From Cylicocyclus nassatus (Eukaryota > Nematoda > Chromadorea > Rhabditida > Strongylidae), in assembly GCA_958299035.1 (NCBI GenBank), contig CATQJL010000223.1, positions 3,032,359 to 3,096,358 on the forward strand: a DNA stretch of 64,000 nucleotides, given 5' to 3'. The notes beneath the pieces are model-generated. The model was not told the origin of the DNA. It did not search any database and worked only from the letters and a program-made list of their open reading frames with translations. Shown here piece by piece: positions 56,990 to 64,000 of the stretch (the stretch's first letter is position 1; every line of letters starts with the position of its first letter). A program made the position numbers and the translations under genes.

Positions 56990-59900
56990 ATGAGTTTAAA
57001 TGTGACCATCTCTGAAGTTCCGGCAACAAAGCTCAACGGCTACACTTTTGTTTCGGATCTACAATGGCTCCTTACATGTTGTGATGAGCGCTTTCTGACA
57101 GATACGAGCAAATGGTGAGCGGTCTTTTTTCTATTATCATTTTGGTTTTTTGGTTTTTCATCTTTTGACCCTACTTTTTCTCATTTTAGGATTCTAGAAA
57201 TTCTTGCTTATTGCCCCGAAGCATGGATTCGTAAATATGCTGAAACATCCGCTGATGTCCTTAGCCCAGGCTCTTCTTCTTCCAGTGCAGTAAGCTCTTA
57301 GGCTGCGTTCATACTGATTCGGAAGTTCGGGAACAGTTCCAGTACAGCACTCGAACTGAGCGTTGTGCAGGAACTGTTCGCGGATTTCGGGATCAGTATG
57401 AACGCAGCCTTAGGAATCTCTTCAGTCTTTTTCATAGAATGGGTTTTAGTGCCCTGTTCAATGGCCCACTGTGACTCCAGGAAACCGTGCTCTTCTTTTT
57501 GGGAAAAATCTGCTTATAAATCGCGACTTCGCTCGCGCATCATTTTTCCTGCAGAAGTCCAAAGGCCTAGGACCTGTCGAGAGATTTTTGTACTATTGGA
57601 GCAAATATCTGGTGAGATCCTTTTGAATTATCAAAAAAGTGCAATGTCAGATCATTTTAGGGCTCTATCAGGTCTCGTCTTGAGAAGGATGCTGAAGCTA
57701 TAGATAGGAAGGCCGTGGAGCATAGTGATGACCGCGGGTTTGCAGAATTGTTGCGAGAAATTGAGAAGGAAGATCGCTCATCCGATATATTTCTACTCTA
57801 TTTGTTAGTTTTCCCACCAACTAAAAAATCTGTATGCACATATGCTGCATTTCCAGAGAAGGTAAAATCCAGGCCGCTTTGGGGGTGACGCAGACAGCAG
57901 CTGCGACCATGAAAGCAGTTTTGAAATTGGACTCCCGCTTTTGGCCGGCATGGGAGGAACTTATACAATTAATAGATAAAGTTGATGAGGTAAGAGTTTG
58001 GATTCGTTATATTTTCTTCCAGCATCTTGCGGACATTCTGATTTGATTTTAGATTGCAGCTTGTAAGTCCTTATGTAGTCTACCAGTGGAGTCGTCATGG
58101 ATGCCGGATTGGTTCGAGAGTTTGGCTCTCTCCCGTTTTCACATGGACAAGTATGTTGCGACATTTCGTTTAGTTCATTTACTTCAATAAGTGGTGTATT
58201 TATTATGTATTGTACCTTAACTGATATGTCTCATTGATTTACTTTCATCCGAATCGCGCAGAACATTAGAATGAGATACATTTTCAGCGAAGCACTCAAG
58301 AAAGCAGAATATTTGACATCGCGAGGCCTACCCGGAATCCCAATGATTCTTACTCAAATCGCTGCATGCTCAAATCATTTACATGGTGATTAATTTTCTA
58401 TTTTGTCTACCCTTTTCTTCACGTTTTCCTGAATACATCCCACCCGCTTAGATCATGAAAAAACCGTGGAGGTGTTCAAATCAATCCGCGCTATGGATCC
58501 GCTTCGAATAGACAAGATGAATCTCTACTCGGATTCACTTTACATTCGGGTACAAATAATGTTATCACTCTTGTTCTAGTCCCAGCCTCTTTTGCTACCT
58601 TCAGGGTGATCGTGTGCAACTCTGTGATCTCGCTCATTCTTTCTTCGAAACGCATAAATTCTCTTTCGAAACGTGTTGTATAGTAGGTGTGACTATTCAA
58701 ATCAAGCTGTATCCTTCTCGGAAATGTTTTGATTTGAGGTAATTATTATGGACTTAGACGGGAGAACGAGCAAGCCATTCGGTTCTTCCAAAGAGCGCTG
58801 AGATTGAATCCAAGTGTAGCCTCGATCTGGGTGCTTGTTGGCCACGAGTTCATGGAGCTGAAAAATAATGCAGCAGCTTGCATGTCATACAGAAGGGCTA
58901 TCGGTAAGCTTTGCTGGGCCATTTTGCTTGATATATTTGAATAAGTGACTTCATATTTTCTGGATATAGCTGTTCAGAAAGTCGGGAAGCGTAATATAAC
59001 AATTCTAGAAGTGGATCCAAAAGATTATCGAGGGTGGTATGGGCTCGGTCAAATGTACGACATAATAAAAATGCCGACATACTCGCTCTTCTACTACCAG
59101 CAAGCACATCTCTGCAAGTTGGTCTATTGTACTTATTTTCATGCTTGACTTGTGCATTAACGTTTAGTGCTCGAATACTTTTTCTAGTTTATCAAATATC
59201 TTTCTTCAGACCGCAAGATTCGCGGATGCTAGTGGCACTCGGAGATGTTTACCAGAAAATGGGTCGACTTCGAAATGCAGAGAAATGTTTCATCTCTGCA
59301 TTCAAATATGGAGATGTGGAGGGCACCGCATTGTGGATGCTGGCGAAGTATGAATCTGCATAAATAACTTAATAGTTTATAACGTTTATGTCGTGGCATT
59401 TACCCTTCCATATCTTCATTTCCAGGTTATACGAATCTGAAAACCAGATGCAGCGAGCAGCACGGTCATATGAGGAGTATCTAAGAGAATACCAGGAATT
59501 GGAGGTACAAATCTGAGTTCACGTTCCTTCATGCAAACCTTACCCAAATGATCCTAGGAAAGCGAGAGCGAAAATGTTGTTTACTGTGTACAATTTCTCG
59601 CCAAGCATTACCTTGAACAGCGTGATGTGGAGAAGGCGTTTTATTATGGACAGAAATGTCTTGAGCATGATTCTGTAAGTTGTCTGTTGCTGACTTCTAT
59701 ATCTGCTAAGTAAAGGACTATCGTGGTATTTGATAGATATCGGAAGAGGGTCGGTTTGTTTTGCGTGCAGCTGAAGCGATGAAAGACGATATGGACAAGC
59801 AGAAAAACGACGAAGCTCCTATTGAAGACTCTTTTACCACTACTGGATTCGACATAACTCGTCCATCGACCAGGTATATTACATACAGATCCATCAACAT

Positions 59901-60023
59901 AGTTCAGTAATCATGAATTGGCATCGGTTCAAGCGCTGTATTTTCGAATTTGATCCTTTCAGCATGGGTGGTGACGATTCAGAGATGATAATTTCCGAAG
60001 GAGAAGGGGATGAGTCTTTCTAA
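56990..60023 (+). CDS. mat-3: Anaphase-promoting complex subunit 8 (CDC23)
   Basis: TPR scaffold subunit of the APC/C ubiquitin ligase, needed for the metaphase-anaphase transition. Exons: 56990-57114, 57190-57289, 57555-57611, 57661-57803, 57857-57989, 58053-58150, 58288-58385, 58452-58549, 58605-58688, 58722-58738, 58758-58903, 59009-59117, 59210-59347, 59426-59504, 59558-59674, 59737-59873, 59963-60023; 579 residues (human CDC23 about 597). Family blocks include SIRAMDPLRIDKMNLYSDSL, FETCCIVG, FFQRALRLNPSVASIWVLVG, EVDPKDYRGWYGLGQMYDI and PQDSRMLVALGDVYQKMGRL, spanning tandem TPRs. The short exon KCFDLR at 58722-58738 is required by homology but is bounded by 33- and 19-nt gaps (see findings). 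A MITE lies in intron 2. The ATG follows a TATTGCAG acceptor-like site by 4 bases. Confidence 0.93.
57301..57409. mobile_element. Small palindromic MITE, copy 2
   Basis: Same family as 38089-38195: ends GGCTGCGTTCATACTGAT and ATCAGTATGAACGCAGCC, flanked by TTA at 57298-57300 and 57410-57412. The body includes GGAAGTTCGGGAACAGTTCC-like inverted sequence. Located in intron 2 of mat-3, 11 bases after the exon 2 donor. Confidence 0.82.
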
Positions 60024-60398
60024 AATCCAATGTTGACAACGAGGAGATAGAGGACAGCGAAGTTCCAAGCGTACTGTTTTGCTCTAACTAAGAGAATGAA
60101 TGGCGCGACACGACCAGTAGAAGTAATTGAAATCTACTACTGAAGATTTGTTGTTTGACATATTTTACTTATCTGTACAGTCTGAAGAAGATAAATTGGA
60201 GTTATTATACATTGCGCGGTTGATCATATCTACAAGTAGTTGCCCTTTCATCTCATTTTTTACAACAGCTCCACCTAGCAACTAAATGCGGAACTAGAGA
60301 TCTGCATTTCGATTTGATATGCAAAGCGCTTCAGATCTAACACTGATGTTCTGACAAGGTGGTCTTTATGGGCGGGGGAAAACTGCTGAAGGGTAGTC
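60024..60398. other. mat-3 3' flank
   Basis: Likely mat-3 3' UTR; no gene or repeat recognised. Confidence 0.45.
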
Positions 60399-60650
60399 TT
60401 GGAGCCCTAACTAAAACACTGCCTAAGCGGCAGCTCAAATGGTGAACTCACAGTTAGAATATTCGCCTCCAAACTGGACCCCAGAATCGTATTCGCATGG
60501 CGCGACACATCAGTCCCGCACGAGGACCACGCGTGTCGCGCCACGAATCCATGCGAATACGATCCCGGGGTCCACTATGGAGGCGAATATCTCAACTGTG
60601 AGTTCACCATTTGAGCTGCCGCTTGGGCAGTATTCTAGTTAGGGCCCCAA
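60399..60650. mobile_element. Foldback element of about 250 bp
   Basis: Arms 60399-60513 and about 60535-60650 are reverse complements (TTGGAGCCCTAACTAAAACA left, GTTAGGGCCCCAA right; CAAATGGTGAACTCACAGTT left, AACTGTGAGTTCACCATTTG right). The central part has TGGCGCGACAC/GTGTCGCGCCA. Lies immediately before a mariner transposase remnant and could be its derivative or an independent MITE. Target duplication unclear. Confidence 0.7.
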
Positions 60651-60699
60651 AATTGCTTTCCACATCAGAACTCCGTATGTCCAGATTGCCTGGACGCTG

Positions 60700-61037
60700 C
60701 CTTGAACATTGCTTTGGAGCCATGCTTGAACGACTTTCAGTCTGTGCGCAGGTGCTGCGGCTTTTTAACACTGCTTTGGCATGCTCCAAAACATAAGGAC
60801 TTCATTACTCCTGCAAAATGGTCTCCGTATTTCCCGCCCTCGACCACAGCGCAGGCAGTTCTTGAGGCCAAAGTCTGCGCTCACCTACACAAGATTTTTG
60901 AGTCTCTGAGACATGCTCTCCTGAATGCGTGGGAGAAAATCGTCGTGGAGTACTTTCGTGCCACCGCGGAAAGCTTTCTCAGGCGTTTTCGAGCTTGTGT
61001 GTGGGTCAAAGGAGGGATTTTTGAATTGTTAGGATAA
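60700..61037 (+). pseudogene. 3' fragment of a Tc1/mariner-type transposase
   Basis: The final ~75 codons read FITPAKWSPYFPPS, LEAKVCAHLHKIFESLRHAL, AWEKIVVEYFRATAESFLRR and CVWVKGGIFELL. This matches the C-terminus of mariner-like transposases, where a WPxxSPDLNP-type motif is followed by LEAKV...AL..AW..I...RRxRxCIxxKGG. The catalytic SPDLNP motif is degraded here and nothing upstream restores the DDE domain, so this is a dead fragment. Strand and frame follow from this similarity. Confidence 0.7.
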
Positions 61038-62433
61038 TCTTATGCAGTAGGCAGTTGTATAAACTTCGATTATTGTCCCAAGAAATCATCTTGCCTAGTC
61101 TCGTACTTACGATGAAATTACCGTGTTCGAGGACTTTGCTCTGACCCTATAATGTAAGTATCGACTAAATAACTTTTTGCCACATTTACATCTATCTACA
61201 GCGATTCTCGCACGCAAACGCAGCGTGACTACAGACGCTGCCGGCGTCTCACCAATCTAGCGCTCTCTCATTCCTCTTGTCGTCAGTTGTCTCTTCCATG
61301 CGCGGACTATCTGTCAAACGCAAAGGCGTCGCGACTCTGCGTGCGATGAATCGTCTAAACTTTCCCTCTGAAGAAATTTGGGATAAAATCAAGAAGACTT
61401 CAAAAATTGCAAGTTAAGGTAAATTGCCACACTCAGTCTTTTGAGATGTGTTGAAGGGCCGTGACTTTGAGCTTAAAGCTTTCATGTCAATTTTTATCAA
61501 GCAATTTATAGACACCGTAATTATGCACTCATCATAGCAGAAAGGTAGATAGATAGATAGACAGATAGATTTAATAGACAGCAGAGAGGATCTCAGAATT
61601 TTCAGATAAGCAACTTCCATCTAACTACAAGACATACGTGAATGTGAAGTTAAGCATAGTGTTAGTCACAAACTATACATTCGCTAAACGGCCAACACAA
61701 AGTGCCTGACTATGACATTCCAACGAGCAGAAGTATGCATGAGTGTAGAAAAAAGAGTGAGCGCAGAAGAAGATTCGATACAGTAATAGAGGTTCACTTA
61801 CCAATTTAGAGTTATCAAGGAATCAACATAACGATCACTCCTTACGGCAAACATTCTGAGCGTTAGTAAAATGAAAAGCATCAATATCGATACAGAAGTG
61901 TGCACGATCAAAGAAAATAATCCCGTATAGGAGAACACTCGGTCTGTGGTCAAGTGAAGACTCAGCACAAAATAAGTAGTGCTTCATGACTGTGTAAAGA
62001 TACACTAGGAAGTGTTCTGGGCATAATAACAAAAGAGATATTCCGTTGCTTTGAAGTCAGGTGATCCTTGTTGTGAGCTTGTTGGTCGACAGTGAGTTAT
62101 ACAGCTTTTACTTCCTCTTTTCCGCCTCCTATGGAGTTCTGTGATGGAGAGTTGCTAATGAGTGCTTGCTCAATGATAGAACTCGGGATGCCGCCGACTG
62201 TCTTGGACTGAAAGCACTCGATCAAAGTAATTTTCTTTTAAATGTGACGAGAATATTCAAATCTACAAAATGTGCAAGTTTACAATCTTGAAAATGGCAA
62301 AATGTAGATCACTTTCGACAAAAGTTCTAAAAGTGATCTACAAGAAAACCATTTCATAGAAGTAAGCAGATAATGTGAATAATTGAATCCATTCTCAAAA
62401 ACTTATGGGTAACAAGCTTGCAAAAACTTCAAA
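61038..62433. other. Intergenic region before the nucleoredoxin-like gene
   Basis: A tetranucleotide AGAT repeat lies at about 61545-61570. No coding exon, RNA gene or further element recognised. Confidence 0.45.
61545..61570. repeat. AGAT tetranucleotide microsatellite
   Basis: About six imperfect AGAT/AGAC units in tandem. Confidence 0.8.
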
Positions 62434-63913
62434 TTAATTTGAAAGAGCGTAGTCTCCACCGAACGTTAACACCAAGACTGACAGTGAACAAAGATTACGT
62501 ACCGAATTTTGACTCGCAGCAGGAAGAGGAGTCCACTGGAGCCGCCCTGCCCTGTAATCCGCCACAAACTCTTCCAGAACTGTCTCCGATACGTCTGGCT
62601 GATCGCAGACACATAATTGACCCGCCAAGCCATCGACTATACAGATCAAAGGAAGCTCGAAGTCTCCCAGACCAAGAATTGATTCCAAAATCTACAACAA
62701 GAATATGCGATGTCTTCAAAAACTACTTTGAAGAAATTACATGGTCACAGATGGGATCCTCGCCGGTGTATAGCAACTGTAAAGGATCAGCTTGTGGTGG
62801 GATGGGTAGATCAGAACCGGTAGAGCTTAAAGGAGATGAAGTCTGCACGGGAAAAGTCGTTGACAAATTGATCGAGGAATTAACCTGCACTCCTCGCTGC
62901 TAGCTGAGTTTCTCAATCCAGAACCTGGTTCAGCATTTTCATCTGTTTTATTTTCCGCTTCCTCCACTCTTCGCTCTTCAACTTTCATTCTCTCTTCGAA
63001 TAGCCGCTTTGACACCTTATCCATGACAGATAAAGAGAACTGAATGTCGTCCGGAGAGCCTTCTGGAAGTCAGGCTCGTTGTAGAGTAATATAGATTCCA
63101 CTGCAGCGGTCGAAATTACCTGTGAACAGTATGAGCGATGGTTCATCCCTAAGCCGACAAACAGTATACTCATTCAGTTCATAGAGGGGGCGCTGTTTCC
63201 ATGGAAAGTATCGTCCAGCTGGGTCTTCAAGTAAAGACGATCTTCCGTGATTCGTGATGACCTTCCCAGCTTGGTCCAGTAAGATCAGGGAAGGAATTCC
63301 TTCAAAAAAATTGGTGTGGAATTCCAAGACACCTCCAACGCTATCTCACATACCACTGATATTGTAAACTCTCGTTAACGCCAATGTTCTAGCGGGATCA
63401 TATGTGAATGCTGACCACGGCATCTAAACAACACCTTTTCAACAGTTGGCAAAGAGGAATGTTGAGCTGCACCTGTTCAACAAAGTGATCAAAGGCTTCT
63501 TGAGATCTGTCAGAAGAGCAGAATACAATCTCCAACGAAACACCATTCTTCTTCATTTGTTCATACACTGGAGTTAATTGCTTCACCCACTGTCTGCATG
63601 GTGGACACTAAAGAACATTTTTAGGAACTTCTGACAATGAGATCGATCAGGGTATCTTGCTCCGCTCAAAAGTCATATTTAGCAAAGGTATCAACAAAAA
63701 GTTTCACAGATCAGATAACTAAACGAAATGATTTCTTTGCGAAAAAAATTAGCGAAGGTTGAACGCATTTTAACTATGAAACATACCCATTGTGCTCCAA
63801 ACAGCAGTCCTCGCACTGTTGTCTTGATCGTAGAGAAATCGACAGTTTCTACCGACCCGTTTACTCGCTTCAGAACGTCTCCTTTGAGAACATCAGCAGC
63901 AGCTGGCGGCCAC
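62434..63913 (-). CDS. Nucleoredoxin-like thioredoxin-fold protein (5' end outside window)
   Basis: Cytosolic thioredoxin-family oxidoreductase resembling nucleoredoxin. Minus-strand exons: 63913-63787, 63607-63473, 63423-63354, 63299-63120, 63100-about 62980, about 62842-62741, 62691-62434 (stop). The active site is split by an intron: ...GAQW joined to CPPCRQWVKQL, giving the WCPPC motif of nucleoredoxin/tryparedoxin. It is followed by LEIVFCSSDRS, MPWSAFTYD and GIPSLILLDQAGKVITNHGR, the cis-proline loop. The later part (DPLQLLYTGEDPICD, LPLICIVDGLAGQLCVCDQP, FVADYRAGRLQW) matches the C-terminal thioredoxin-like module. A charged EERMKVEERRVEEAENK segment links them, and the splice near 62850-63000 is uncertain. 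The first exons lie beyond position 64000. Confidence 0.8.
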
Positions 63914-64000
63914 CTACAATACCAATATGTAAAAGTAATACAGATGTCAGATGAATATGGATGTTATCGTATTTCAAAAAATGAAAACTGCAGAAAAGGA

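Noticed and set aside
1..64000. tRNA, rRNA, spliced-leader RNA or viral genes
   Set aside because: I saw no cloverleaf with conserved A/B boxes, no rRNA or SL sequence, and no viral protein motif; small structured RNAs could still be missed without a covariance search.

Overview
This is eukaryotic, AT-rich, intron-dense DNA from a nematode. The cuticle-collagen gene with its N-terminal anchor and BLI-4-type cleavage site, an UNC-47-type GABA transporter, many 60-200 nt exons with TTTCAG-type acceptors, likely trans-splice acceptors just before start codons, and dense MITE/foldback insertions all fit a clade V (strongylid, hookworm-like) worm. No species can be named from sequence alone.

Layout. 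1-12.6 kb has no recognisable gene; it holds repeats (an inverted-minisatellite foldback at 8.87-9.10 kb, a TTAA-flanked element at 9.97-10.31 kb, a 1.55 kb TA-flanked palindrome at 10.42-11.97 kb). 12.6-16.9 kb (+): mitochondrial methylmalonyl-CoA mutase. 19.5-22.0 kb (+): unc-47 vesicular GABA transporter. 26.5-23.5 kb (-): KIN17 followed 238 bp downstream by a FAM32A homologue, a probable operon. 26.9-30.7 kb (+): vps-53 of the GARP/EARP tethering complexes, divergent from KIN17 across a 389 bp shared promoter. 31.8-34.2 kb (+), 35.4-41.0 kb (+) and 44.9-42.4 kb (-): three paralogues of an unfamiliar gene type, a chain of tiny phase-0 exons feeding one large exon that encodes a transposase-like double helix-turn-helix domain. 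45-49.4 kb is repeat-rich. 49.4-51.0 kb (+): a cuticle collagen with an unusual acidic tail. 55.3-51.9 kb (-): an F-box/leucine-rich-repeat protein. 57.0-60.0 kb (+): APC8/CDC23 (mat-3). 60.7-61.0 kb: a mariner transposase fragment. 63.9-62.4 kb (-): nucleoredoxin-like thioredoxin, cut by the window end.

The housekeeping genes belong to separate processes (propionate catabolism, GABA loading, RNA/DNA metabolism, Golgi retrieval, anaphase control, redox). From memory, several C. elegans orthologues (mmcm-1, unc-47, vps-53, mat-3) lie on chromosome III, which would make this a conserved-linkage block; that needs checking.

The most notable observations are the micro-exon/HTH family (two of three copies show or may show a reading-frame break), very short candidate introns of 18, 19 and 33 nt inside otherwise well-conserved vps-53 and mat-3, and foldback elements whose arms are inverted minisatellites and which share 3-bp target duplications with nearby MITEs.
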